Assembly: GCA_964017065.1 (NCBI GenBank)
Contig: OZ024790.1
Coordinates: 1,978,631-2,042,630 of the forward strand
Direction: 5' to 3'
Length of the DNA stretch: 64,000 nt
From: Haliclona indistincta
Taxonomy: Eukaryota > Porifera > Demospongiae > Haplosclerida > Chalinidae
In this document: piece after piece, positions 37,001-47,725 of the stretch
Numbering within the stretch: position 1 is the stretch's first letter
Layout: each line of letters begins with the position of its first letter
Translations under genes and position numbers: made by a program
Notes under the pieces: model-generated
What the model was told of the DNA's origin: nothing
Databases searched by the model: none
What the model saw: only the letters and a program-made list of their open reading frames with translations

Positions 37001-37792
37001 TTCCATGTACTAACATGGTAGTATGCATGCTAATATGACTCTTGGTATTCCAGGAAATGTGGCACAAAGCAGTGTGTACCATGCTCTCTTACTGTGACAT
37101 TCTGGACTACACAACATTACCAGCTAGTGATACACTACACCACTACATGTTCACACACACTCACAATGGACTAGCTGATGGAGACTCACCACATTAGGAT
37201 TCTTCCAATTTGGGTCTGCTCCTCTCTGGATAGCGGAGCGAGCAACATCCAGTCTACCACCGAAACCCAAAGCATAGCTACAAGCATCATTCAGCTCCCT
37301 ATCCTGTGTTAGTAGAGCACACAGAGCAGCACCACTGACAGGTGATCATACCAACACTCTCACAAACCCTCTCTACACTACTGTGCTCCTGCACCATATT
37401 ACACAGTCCTAGCTACAAACAAGACCACAAGTGTTGTTACAGACTGTTAGTAGCTACACACTTGAAACACAATCATGTCCTCTCATAGCTTGTCCTGGGA
37501 CCAGCTACACTCAACTATGTCAGTATCACAGTGTAAGAGACAAACAGAATGAGAACAAGTTGAGAGATAAACCAAAATTATGATAATACAACTTGATCTC
37601 TACTATACGTTTTGATCGATAATTCATGATCAGATGAATCAGTAAATGTGTATAGTCGTCTTATCTCTACTCATAGCCTGTATATATCCCACTACCAGAC
37701 CTTAACTATACGTGAGGATCTCGTGTATGCTACTAACACACTCTCTCACTCACCAGCTTCCTCTGCTGCTCCTCTGTCAAGCGCCTCGTCAT
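25017..37792 (-). CDS. Ankyrin-Roc-COR-death domain protein (DAPK1-like, kinase-less)
   Basis: Eleven minus-strand exons join in phase to 1,033 codons plus stop: 37792-37754, 37303-37190, 36377-36276, 32419-32318, 31121-31023, 30217-30145, 27805-25706, 25648-25592, 25538-25468, 25410-25338, 25288-25017. Residues 14-176 are ankyrin repeats, about one per exon (e.g. GHLEVVKLLVSHGANIQLRD). The Roc GTPase has a P-loop GPPGVGKT (about 212-219), DSGGQ (about 377) and IGTHAD (about 468), with a Pro/Ser/Thr-rich insert between the first two. A COR-like region follows, then a short Thr/Ser/Pro linker, and a C-terminal death domain (about 944-1033). The order matches DAPK1 minus its kinase; signalling or cell-death roles are inferred from that family. 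The start is the ATG opening a 13-codon exon before GTGAGT. Introns carry many MITEs but no coding lesion was seen. Confidence 0.85.
27884..28025 (-). mobile_element. M3 element fragment, reversed
   Basis: The hairpin end (ATTATCATTGCCGCTCAGCAATAAT) and the adjoining AAAATGGCGGCTACTCATG stretch match 15840-15962 reversed. It lies in intron 6 of the Roc gene. Confidence 0.65.
28030..30144. other. Intron 6 of the Roc gene
   Basis: It contains an R-family repeat (28270-29044). It also holds two diverged copies of a roughly 200-bp segment (about 29060-29240 and 29470-29710) sharing AGCTACTGCAGTT(A/T)(G/C)CAATCATAGTCAA. No exon is needed here to keep phase. Confidence 0.55.
28270..29044. mobile_element. 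Hairpin-ended repeat R, copy 2
   Basis: The left end is GCACCAAAGGTGTGATGCCTC and the right end is GGCTCCGCCCACCACGGCATA, as in 680-1650. The interior has several AGCAGAACCATGGAAGCATG-type units (28340-28560), an internal short tandem array. Confidence 0.6.
32491..33263. mobile_element. TIR element with nested palindromes (intron 3)
   Basis: The ends are AATAGGCCTTTCCA and TGGAAAGGCCTATTA, extending imperfectly to about 35 bp. Inside are a palindrome (32669-32809) and a 27-bp-arm hairpin (32814-32876, ACTTTCAAGACCGCTTCTAG). ORFs within it are not supported as genes. Confidence 0.75.
33623..34074. repeat. Foldback, about 205-bp arms
   Basis: The edges are GATACAGTGCTTCTCATC and complement; the centre is an AT-rich loop near 33840-33865. 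The arms are nearly identical. Confidence 0.9.
34113..34290. repeat. Foldback, about 75-bp arms
   Basis: The left GCTTTGCAGGTAGA through TCAAGCTCGTGGTTTGAT-like sequence is mirrored at 34225-34290. It lies 40 bp from the previous foldback. Confidence 0.85.
34614..34660. repeat. 10-bp tandem repeat, about 4.5 units
   Basis: Repeated GACTATCTC(G) units occur in an intron of the Roc gene. Confidence 0.85.
34764..35396. mobile_element. piggyBac-type MITE 1 (TTAA-flanked)
   Basis: TTAA (34764-34767), then CCCTTTAACCCC... to ...AATTAAAGGG and TTAA (35393-35396). The 625-bp body has short inverted ends. TTAA target duplications and CCC termini are the piggyBac signature. Confidence 0.75.
35393..35820. 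mobile_element. piggyBac-type MITE 2 sharing the central TTAA
   Basis: Starting from the same TTAA (35393-35396), CCCTCCGG... runs to ...TCTGGAGGG and TTAA (35817-35820), a 420-bp body. A diverged relative of its right half lies at about 58080-58350. Confidence 0.75.
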
Positions 37793-37977
37793 CTCGATCT
37801 CAGCATCTCATGATCCTCGAGTTGTAGTGACACTGTTACTAGTCACGAGGCAGGACAGATCAAACGAGAGCGAGTCAAGCAAGCAAGTCTGTCTAAAGAG
37901 GCGTAGGCCTGCCTGCTAAAATCAGCCACGCCCAAAACAAAAGGTCACTGCGCATGTGCAATAAAATTCATTGCAGC

Positions 37978-38455
37978 CTGTATGCAGTACAGTATGGACT
38001 ATAGTAGTAGTACTGTACAGTACAGTATGGACTATAGTAGTAGTACTGTACAGTACAGTATGGACTATAGTAGTAGTACTGTACAGTACAGTATGGACTA
38101 TAGTAGTAGTTCTGTACAGTACAGTATGGACTATAGTAGTAGTACTGTACAGTACAGTATGGACTATAGTAGTAGTACTGTACAGTACAGTATGGACTAT
38201 AGTAGTAGTTCTGTACAGTACAGTATGGACTATAGTAGTAGTACTGTACAGTACAGTATGGGCTATAGTAGTAGTACTGTACAGTACAGTATGGGCTATA
38301 GTAGTAGTACTGTACAGTACAGTATGGACTATAGTAGTAGTACTGTACAGTACAGTATGGACTATAGTAGTAGTACTGTACAGTACAGTATGGGCTATAG
38401 TAGTAGTACTGTACAGTACAGTATGGGCTATAGTAGTATAGTACTACACAGTGTA
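37978..38455. repeat. 33-bp minisatellite, second array (about 14 units)
   Basis: It has the same unit as 4140-4590 with the same minor variants (GGGCTATAG, TAGTTCTG). It lies between exon 1 of the Roc gene and the 3' end of PTB copy C. ORFs across it are artefacts. Confidence 0.95.
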
Positions 38456-38717
38456 ACATAGTAACACATTACTGTTAGTTTAAGTACATCTGGAGCTGCT
38501 GTTGCAGTAGATAACATCATCAGCTGTGCAGTAGTAGTCAAGAGTGAAGCAGCTTTGAACAGCTGTGGTATCTCCTATCTCGTGTATCAGACTACTAGAA
38601 CTCATAATAGCAAATATTAACATGTCCAATAATGAAACACACAACTAATAACCAGGTTAATGCTGTTGTTGCTATGGTACTAGTGTCTATTACTGCTAAC
38701 ATGATGTGGCTAGTTAG

Positions 38718-39762
38718 TTACAACCATTGTCCCTTGGTCTCATCATCAAACCCTATCCATCCAGTCTGAGCTGGTGCTGGAGGATTACTGGAAGGAGCCG
38801 CTCCAGCAAAGCTGTCACCAAACCCTCCTCCTCCTGCTGCTGCTGGTGTAGCTGCCTGCTGCTGAGGATTTTTAGGAGATGAAAAGTCAAAATCATCATA
38901 AATTTCTTCGACACCACCGAATGCTGTGTTGAATCCAGTGGATGGACTAGTTGCCACTGCGGGAGGAGGAGGAGGCTGGGCGGCTATGCCAAAGGGATCA
39001 TTACCAGGAACAGGAGGGAGTGGTCTGTCCTTTACTGATGCCAATTTATTCATTGAGACGTATTGCTTGGATTCGTTCTTGACAGGAGGAGGAGGAGTAG
39101 GTGTAGCTGGGGAGAGCTCTGGTGCATTCTTCTTGGCAATATCAAGGAGGTCAGCAAAGACATCACCCTTGGGTGGAGGACCAGGAGGTGCATGGAGCAG
39201 GGATAGAGGAAGCTGGCTGTAGAGGTTGGGAGAATGCCATAAAGCTTTCTGACCCGGGTGAGCTGAGAAGGTCAGGTGCTGCTTGCTGTTGTGGTTGCTG
39301 GAACATGCCTACTGGCTGCTGCTGCTGGAATGGACCTTGTGGATAGCCCATTGGTTGTCCCATACCAGAGACCATTGGTTGAGTGCCAAACGGTTGACCA
39401 AATGATGCCATTGGCTGAGAGGGCTGCTGCGGAAATTCCAACTGTGGTGGACTTGCTAGAACGTTCTCTAGATCCATGGAAATATTTGGCTCTAGTGAGG
39501 TAGAAGTGTTGTAGGCTGGGTTAGTGTACTCTGCTGACACTCCTGAATTAAATGTAGACGGTGACTGTGGCTGGGCAGCAAATGGGTTGAGCTGGAGAGA
39601 TATTGACTCTTGTGGGTTGCCTGAAGCTGGCGTGGAGGTGAAGGGAGATGATGTCTGCGCCTCTGTAGTGTCAAAATTAGTCCATGCTTTTGGGGACGGG
39701 AGATCAAGAGAAAGCAGCTCATCAGAAAATGTTCCACTAGAGTTGAGTTGTCTGCTCTTATC
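38718..39762 (-). pseudogene. PTB-domain adaptor gene copy C, C-terminal part only
   Basis: The C-terminal exon reads, from 39762 downward, through DLENVLASPPQ, a Gln/Pro-rich part and NDPFGIAAQ to the end GWIGFDDETKGQWL. It is the best preserved of the three copies, but a 4-nt insertion near 39190 (GCAT) shifts the frame. The 5' part is missing because the copy stops exactly where the 7.85-kb transposon begins (39763). DPF and NPF-like motifs and Pro-rich blocks suggest a clathrin-adaptor tail; the PTB assignment is borrowed from copies A and B. Confidence 0.65.
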
Positions 39763-39811
39763 TATGGAGCGTTATCAGTGTCAAAATTGGGTACAGCGCA
39801 CTTTTGATGTG

Positions 39812-40317
39812 GTGAGGTCGCTCTGCTACACCGTGAGGTCGCTCAGCTACACCGTGAGGTCGCTCTGCTACACCGTGAGGTCGCTTCCCTGCATCGTGAG
39901 GTCGCTCTGCTACACCGTGAGGTCGCTTCCCTGCATAGTGAGGTCGCTTGGCTGCACCATGAGGTCGCTCTGCTACACCGTGAGGTCGCTCAGCTACACC
40001 GTGAGGTCGCTCTGCTACACCGTGAGGTCGCTTCCCTGCATCGTGAGGTCGCTCTGCTACACCGTGAGGTCGCTTCCCTGCATAGTGAGGTCGCTTGGCT
40101 GCACCGTGAGGTCGCTTCCCTGCATCGTGAGGTCGCTTGGCTGCACCGTGAGGTCGCTTCCCTGCATCGTGAGGTCGCTTGGCTGCACCGTGAGGTCGCT
40201 TCCCTGCATCGTGAGGTCGCTTGGCTGCACCGTGAGGTCGCTTCCCTGCATCGTGAGGTCGCTTAGCTGCACCGTGAGGTCGCTCCGCTACACTGTGAGT
40301 CGCTCCGCTACATCACG
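39812..40317 (+). repeat. Left subterminal 21-bp repeats (about 24 units)
   Basis: Units read GTGAGGTCGCT plus a variable half (CTGCTACACC, TCCCTGCATC or TGGCTGCACC). From about 40060 two unit types alternate, giving a 42-bp higher-order period. They are probably transposase-binding sites, by analogy with other transposons with subterminal repeats. The long ORF 39524-40342 across them is an artefact. Confidence 0.9.
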
Positions 40318-40513
40318 AGGTCGGTGCAGTGCGATACATTGATCTGGTGAGGTCGGTCATAATAATTACCAGTCCGGCCTCTGGGGACGAGGCTAGCCTG
40401 TATTATAGCTAGCCCTAGAGACGATCCGCAAAATGGCGACCTAGCAACGTTTATGACCCCGCCTCTCTCCACCCAAAAGGCGGGGTCTTTTTCAGCTGAA
40501 GATAACTGAGAAT

Positions 40514-42138
40514 ATGGATACAGAATCGACATCGAATGAGTTGCTGGAAGCTATTGTAAGAGTCTGTCGACGAGTGCAACAGCTGTTAATGGTATACGAA
40601 GAAGGAAGGGATCCTGACAAACTAGATTGTCTCGTTTATCACGTTGGTAGATTACAACGTATGGCAATGGCGCTTGACAACTGCAGTACTCAAGTTATAG
40701 AAGCTACTTCTAGGAGTTTGACATTGCTGGAAGACCTGAACAGTCTGTCGGGAAATAGTTCTACATCTCAAGCAGCCACACTTCAAACAAGCCATAGAGG
40801 GCGTCCAAAATTTGACATAGCTCAGGACCAGCTGGAGTATCTTTTGAGCATTGGCTTTCATTGTCCTGCCATTGCTGACCTGTTTGGTGTTAGCTTGAGC
40901 ACTGTCAGAAGGCGGATGAGTGATTTTGGGCTGAGTGTTACTGCTCTCTACTCTAGTATAACGGACTATGAGCTTGAATTGCTAGTTCGTGACATTTTGA
41001 GAGATTTTCCCAACTGTGGTTATCGCTTGATGCATGGGCACTTGCTGCAACGAGGTCATAGGGTCATCCAAGCACGCATTCGAGAGACCCTACATAGAGT
41101 TGATCCTGAAGGTGTAATAATTCGATGGAGTACAGCTGTAGAACGCCGTAAATATTCTGTTGCATCACCATTATCATTATGGCACATAGACGGCAACCAC
41201 AAACTCATAAGGTATGCAAAGTATACTGCTGGTTACTACTGGCTATTATAACTGTCCAACCCCTAATGTGTCACCTTTAAGCTGACAAACAATTATGTAC
41301 CAGAAGTGTAACTGTAAATCTGGTACTTTTAAAATTTAATGCTAAGACTATTAATAACCAAATCAGTATCCAGAGCACATTATAATAACCAGACCAACAA
41401 GTGATACATTATTTTCATTTAAATTTTTATTATTAATTTTGTAATTTTGTCTTTTTGAAGGTGGAGGCTTGTGGTCCATGGTGGTGTTGATGGATACTCT
41501 AGACTTCCAGTCTACTTGAATTGTGCGAACAACAACAGAGCTGATACCGTGTTGGAGCAGTTCAAAAAAGCCGTTCACACGTATGGTTTACCATCACGTG
41601 TTCGTACAGATCAAGGTGGTGAGAATGTCGACGTAGGAATGTTCCTTTTGACACATCCTTTACGTGGGCCTGGGCGTAGTAGCGTTATAGTTGGTAAAAG
41701 CGTCCACAACCAACGCATTGAGAGACTGTGGAGGGATGTTTATACTGGTGTTATAGGATATTATTACAATTTGTTCTACCACTTAGAACAAGTTAATATG
41801 CTTGACCCAAATAATGACTTACATCTATTCTGTCTTCACACTGTCTACATACCACGAATCAACCGACATCTTCAGTCTTGGATGGAAGCATGGGCAAAGC
41901 ACCCAATGAGATCTGAACACAATATGTCACCTGAGCAATTGTGGATAAGTGGTCTTCAGAAGATTGCAGGTTCAGGCAGCCTCATCTCAAATGAAGTTTT
42001 TGAGAGTATTGATGAAGTAAGTGACAATTATGCGTAACCCAACAAATATGGCTATATGCATGTGTGTAGGACATGTTAGACCACTTTGGTGTGGACTGGT
42101 ATGGACCTGCTCCAGATGACGATGACATGCAACAGTGA
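40514..42138 (+). CDS. DDE transposase (IS3/integrase-like)
   Basis: Three exons, 40514-41211, 41461-42016 and 42070-42138, give 440 residues with matching phases (donors GTATGC and GTAAGT; acceptors TTTGAAG and TGTGTAG). The N-terminal helical region is followed by a helix-turn-helix (ALADLFGVS-type [16 protein letters not shown], about 117-132), then an IS3-OrfB-like segment [17 protein letters not shown]. The catalytic core has D226 (HIDGN), D283 (TDQGGEN) and E320 (QRIERLW), a DDx36E spacing near the canonical 35 of integrases and IS3. All three are intact and no frame lesion was seen, so it may be active. It is convergent with the HECT gene, 354 bp apart. Related integrase-like proteins are widespread in marine invertebrate genomes. 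Confidence 0.85.
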
Positions 42139-42492
42139 AACGGTTGATATTCCTGAAACACTATGTCCTTTGAGAGACTCAGATATGGAACAGTTGTACA
42201 CTACTATTCCACCACTGCAACACAGTGCTAACTATGGAATAGATTTGTATGAGCATACCTTGTCATTTATATCTTCATTACTCAATAATTAGTAATTATT
42301 ATGAATTTTTGGTTCATGAATAATGAATTTTGGTTCATGAATAAATAATGGTATGTGGTAAAGGCACAAAATACCTATAGCATGTAGCTAGATGACAGGA
42401 CATAGCTAACATAGTTACCACAGCAACTGGTTATATGGATGATATATGAACAAAACGGTTATGATACTCATTGACAGCAGTCATATTATGTC

Positions 42493-45400
42493 CTACACTG
42501 TACCAAAAAATCCCTGAGATCCCAGCACTACAAAATTCATTTTTTCTTTGAAGGAGTCAAAATCTTGAGGAAAACTGATCGGAAAACGTAACACAAGGGA
42601 GCAGGTAGAGACTGTCGGCAACCTATCTTCTCTTGTGAACTCCACTGTGCCGATTATGTCACCAAAACCCAGAGGTGGAACAGAATCCAAGCCAGTCAAG
42701 AAAACCATGATGTCTTCTAATGTTGGGGAAGCTTGGTCTCCTAGATCTGGAAGAATTTGTAACAGCACATCATAATTATTGTTTTTAATCTTACTTTCAA
42801 TGTACTGTAGATAGCGTATCCACATCATCATGATTGATTCCTCGGCTATTCGCTGGTTTGAAGATTTAGCAGAGAACACAGGTTTGAAAAGATCCTGAAT
42901 AAACGTGCTGGTAATTTTTACAACCGGAGGAGCAAAAACTTTTCTAAGTAAACTCGGATTTGAATCCATTATGTCATGGAATCCAAGAATACCAAGTCCA
43001 CGTCGTAACTGTTCTAATTCTGCTAAACTGGCAAAAACTGTGTAGTGCAAGCATAAAGCATTAACCACTTCCTCCTTGTCTGTGAATAGAATACGGAATG
43101 CCGGCTTTGACACACCACAAGCATAACGAAACTCATACTCTTCACTATCCAGCAGATCTCTGAATTCTTCCTCATTTGTTGCAATAGAGAGCTATTGTAT
43201 TATTAAAAATTTAAAATAAACTTAACATACTGTACACAACCACCTTTCTGATCTTTGAACGAACTATATCATCAGGAACCTCATCCACAGTGGGATGAAC
43301 TGCAGCCATGCCTCCAAAGAGATAATCCACAACAACAGATGCGAAAAAAATGGGCCCAGGCCCACCATGAAGAACAGACAAAGCTATGATTTTTCCGACC
43401 AACAGATACAGCTCATTCTATAGTAAAAATTCATTAAGCTGTAAGCATACAAGTACTACAGTACCTGAAAAGCATTGGTGTTATGCCTGAGCACTCTGTG
43501 GGAGGGTGGGCCGGCCATAATAGAAGAGTTGTTGCCTATAGCACCCATTAGAAGCATAAAAAACTCCCGCTTAGGACCACCTTCATCGATAGCAGATTCT
43601 CCCAAAAAATGAATGCTGATGTGTTTAGACTCATCAAACCCGCAGCGAAGAGCTGCAATTGTATCATCGAGTATGTGGCTACGACGCACAGTTATGCGCT
43701 GTGTGCTCGCACATAAAACTTGTGCTCTGTGGTTTTTGAGTAAGTCTTCAATGGATAGATCATCCTGGTCACTAAAAATTAATAAAAGAACTTATACTAC
43801 ATAGCTACAACTAAACCTTACCTCCTTTGATCACGTTTGCCAGTAAGAAGAATTCTTTGGACAGAACGATCTGCCTCCCAATCATCCTCACCATCAGAGA
43901 TTAAGTCAATAAAGGAGCTGGATTTGAATTAGCACAATGCAGTAAATCGTGTTAATTTTACTCTCAAAGCATTGTGCATGCCCAACACCATTTAGACAAA
44001 TTATAATTTTTTAAATTCACTGTACCAGGTTCTCACTAGGCAGTTTTTGAATCAATGGATCACTCAGTTTGTTTTTTCTAGATCCGTTTGGTCTATCACC
44101 TTTGCTCCATTTGGGAATTATGTTAAGTAGGTGTTTTTACATGTGTATAAACAAGTAATCATCTACTGGGGCAGGCATATAAATAGTGTTTGTATGCAAT
44201 GGTCAGTTGTGATCCATTTGGCTTCATAATCCCAAATCCTAACACCTAACAAGAACCCTTGGACTGTACCTGTACGTAGTACTTCCATATCGACTCTGTT
44301 CTAATTGAGGACTAAGTGATTCTGGACTTGGTGGTAATGGACTTGAATCACAATCCAAATTACGTCTGGATGGGAGTTTGGAAGGTGGTTCTTCAATGTG
44401 CTGAGCAGTTACACCAGTAACATGGTCACACTGCTCATCACTGCTCAAATCTGACCTACACAGCATAAAAATTTAAGCTACCAAATTATTACTATTATTA
44501 TTATTATTATCATACTGTACTTGTATCGTACTCAATACAATTGTAGGCTCTGCACGCATGTTCTGTAGTCTCGTACCCAAGCCAATATTCTGTCCATTGT
44601 TACCAGGCTGTCTTTTAGCAGCCTGGGCATGAGGCTAGCATGCTATGAAGAGTTTTGTCCCAAGGCCCCACCCTTAATTTAAACTATTGTCACAGTACCC
44701 ATTGCAGCTATATCTTCACAAAATATGGAGGAGAAAGTACAGCTAATGACAACGGTATACTAGGCTTTTAGGTGAACCATATTAGGGTGGCACGGTAGTG
44801 CCTCCCTATGTAGGGTTGAACGAGAAAAAAAGATGGCGGCTACATACAATGTATTAGCGTTCAAACGCTGATATTTCGCCTGGTGATGAATTTTATACGT
44901 CAAAAGACACTTAAATCTGCTATCTGGCGTTGCCCCATCGTACAGTAGCAAGGAGATTGCTTGAAATTGTTACTAAAGTGACGAACCTGAAAACGGTGAA
45001 AATCGACTTTCGTCATCTTCGTTTTCTTTCTTTCTTTCTTTCTTTCTTCCACTCGCCTAGCGCCTTTACGCGAGCAGTGCCGAAACCAAAACACCCACGA
45101 ACAGTCGTGAAATTCACCTGGCATGTGCCTTTTGGACATTGTTTTTAGCGTAACGGCGATATAAATTCCGCGATTTCTCGATCGAGATCCATTGTCAGCT
45201 AAGTGTTAGACGCCATTAATGTGATTGCGCAATACGCACGTGACCAAACAGTGGTTAGGGCACGTGACCAAGCACTAGCTTAATCTCCACGCCATATGGT
45301 TCACGGAGAACACATATCTGTATTGTATGGAGTCTTCGAAGAACGGTAAGCTATAGGATCACCATTCTGCGCTTGCCAGATAATTTCAACCGCCGTACAG

Positions 45401-47124
45401 GTCTACAAGCAAGTGTGGGCGGGGCTCGTATCCATTGCATGCATGCATGCATGCGTAGGCGAGCTGAGTAACAATTATTTTTAGCTACAAGTTTAAATTC
45501 TTAATAATAAAGAAAAGCCATCAGCAACAGGAAAACTAAACCAATGATGGAAACAAAGACGGCTCAGTACGTGCCGCATGATATTGAACTGCATTTCACT
45601 GAAAAAGAAAAAGGACACAAACAAGAAAATAAAAAAGATTTCTATCGAAATCAAAAGGATGTAGGGTTGTGAAATCTACCACTGGTTCACAATGTATACT
45701 AACAAGGAACAAGCATGGAATGTTAACACAATTGACTTGCTAACAGACCATAGATCCCTACATCAGTGGCTGTACACAATCTGAATGCACGTCAGGTGTC
45801 AGCAGTCAACAAGTAGGTCGACCACACCACTAGCAACAGCACTAGCTGAACTAGCTATTGCCAACCACAGCAGCCACTGATGTAGGGATCTATGGTCTGT
45901 TAGCAAGTCAATTGTGTTAACATTCCATGCTTGTTCCTTGTTAGTATACATTGTGAACCAGTGGTAGATTTCACAACCCTACATCCTTTTGATTTCGATA
46001 GAAATCTTTTTTATTTTCTTGTTATGATATGTACATGTGTTGTGAGAGGGATAAATCTAGTTGCTATGCATGGTATGTGTACCTTGAAGTTATATGATCA
46101 CTTGGTGCTGATGGCCTTTTCAAAGACTTTCTCTCCTGCTTAGGCTGCTTCTCTGAACAGATAGCCACATGTACTCTCAAAGTTGACAGTGGGAACACAG
46201 AATCGCATGTTTGACAGATTTCCAAAGGTTCGTTATTGTCTTGTCCCTAGTGTGCAATAAAAGCCATCATACAGTCACTGCTTTATGTAAATAACGTCAA
46301 TTATAACCATTCAGCTAAAACAATGTGTTTACAGTACAGCACAACTGGAGGTATGTACATGCAGACAGTCATAATCATGCTAGTCTAGATCTGACAGTCT
46401 CAGCTGCAATAATAATATCATCAATACTCAAACAATAAACCAAACATACCATTGTTAAAGAGTACGTTTCCATGTCTTCTTCTTGAATGTCCTTCTGCAA
46501 TGGTCGGATGTACAGCTTGGCTTGGTTCAGTATGTCTTTCAAGTAAGGAACTGTCAGTCCACCCTCAGGTCCAACAATTTCCACTAAGCTATGTGAATTT
46601 TCTGCTAGTCGGAGAAGAGAGTAACCTCCACAGATATCTAGCACTGGAAATTTGTGCAAAATTGCTCTGTGAATACTATCAGCATCGCCACCACAGTCGA
46701 AAATTATTTCACTCAATCCCAGGCCCATCCTTGCCAACTGCATTTTTTCCTCTGAGTTAGGTTTCCATTCTTGTTCTTTGTCTCTGAGACAAATGCACTG
46801 TTTTTTCCATGTTTTTTTCCCACCAGATCCGATTCCCTTGTGCCCCTTACGAGGTGCCTTAGCTCTCCTTTGGCCTCCCTTTGATGGCTTGTAGCCAAAA
46901 ATCTTTCTGTGTTCTTCTATGGCAGAAATGCGGCTAGACGAAGAACTGGTGGAGGAAGAACCAGCGAAGAAAGAACTGGTAGATGATGATCTTCCAGGAG
47001 TGTTCTGAATTGGCGGTGGCGGCGGTCGCTGGGATGAGGACTGAGACTGAGATGCCATGGTATAGAAGGCGTCTACAGCGCCTTGTAAGAGGTTTTTAGC
47101 TCTCTCTAAATCGTCGGCCGCCAT
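42493..47124 (-). CDS. HECT-type E3 ubiquitin ligase encoded by the transposon
   Basis: Seven minus-strand exons: 47124-46450, 46246-46128 (donor GTCTTT is weak but the only one in phase), 44455-44270, 43917-43822, 43771-43465, 43417-43244, 43191-42493; total 751 residues, phases consistent. The N-terminal part is Ser-rich with a basic GKKTWKKQ stretch and a conserved block (LARMGLGL, FPVLDICGGYSLL). Exon 2 has a C2HC zinc finger (CQTCDSVFPLSTLRVHVAIC). The HECT fold starts near RSHILDDTIAAL and EGGPKREFF and ends with LPTVSTCSL, where C716 is the expected thioester cysteine about 35 residues from the end. It resembles G2E3-like HECT proteins. Its role in the element is unknown; ubiquitination of host or transposition factors is inference. 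Confidence 0.82.
44781..46018 (-). mobile_element. Helitron-like element nested in a HECT intron
   Basis: It lies between A44780 and T46019, the same A^T context as the copy at 8847-10091. The hairpin end (GGGTGGCAC-GGTA-GTGCCTCCC) is at 44781 and the M1 foldback (45626-46018) at the other end, with a TTTC run near 45027. It is in intron 2 of the HECT gene and does not disturb the coding phase. Confidence 0.7.
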
Positions 47125-47309
47125 GACAACACGTGGATAGAAAATAATGATTATTATTAATAAATTATATTTGTCAACACGTACGGGTACATGTACATGT
47201 AGTTATTGAGGCGAGCATAGTTGCGAGAACAGAACGACCGGCAGGTACTATTTTTTTAGTAAAAGTCTGAAGATCGTCCTAATAGTGTAGCAGACCCACC
47301 TTGGACCGA

Positions 47310-47575
47310 TCATGGTGTAAGAGAGCGACGTCATGGTGTAGCAGAGCGACCTCATGGTGCAGCTAAGCGACCTCATGGTGCAGCTAAGCGACCTCATGGT
47401 GCAGCAGAGCGACCTCATGGTGCAGCTAAGCGACCTCATGGTGCAGCTAAGCGACCTCATGGTGCAGCTAAGCGACCTCACGATGCAGGGAAGCGACCTC
47501 ACGGTGTAGCAGAGCGACCTCACGGTGCAGGGAAGCGACCTCACGGTGTAGCAGAGCGACCTCACCACATCAAAA
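47310..47575 (-). repeat. Right subterminal 21-bp repeats (about 12-13 units)
   Basis: Complement of the left array, with AGCGACCTCA(T/C)GGTGCAG-type units. It is shorter, and dominated by the CAGCTAAG variant not common on the left. Confidence 0.9.
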
Positions 47576-47725
47576 GTGCGCTGTACCCAATTTTGACACT
47601 GATAACGCTCCATACCTTGAACGGTCTATTTTAGCGCCAAATTCAAATGTCAATGTTATGTATTATTTTTTACTGTTGACATCATCCACACCCAGTGATG
47701 GTATCAAGATGGCAGATTGTGCAGC

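Larger units (their letters stand above)
39763..47614. mobile_element. IS3-like DNA transposon carrying a HECT ubiquitin ligase
   Basis: Inverted ends start TATGGAGCGTTATCAGTGTC (39763) and end with its complement (47614). About 48 bp of unique end is followed by tandem 21-bp repeats on both sides, inverted relative to each other. Inside are a plus-strand DDE transposase gene (40514-42138) and a convergent minus-strand HECT gene (47124-42493). The transposase fold resembles bacterial IS3 OrfB, so an IS3EU-type superfamily is likely. Flanks do not show a target duplication: the left flank is PTB copy C, and the right flank (CCTTGAACGG) does not continue that gene. Confidence 0.8.

Noticed and set aside
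39524..40342. 272-codon plus-strand ORF and 47248-47613 minus-strand ORF
   Set aside because: They are the 21-bp subterminal repeats of the transposon read in frame, joined to antisense PTB sequence.
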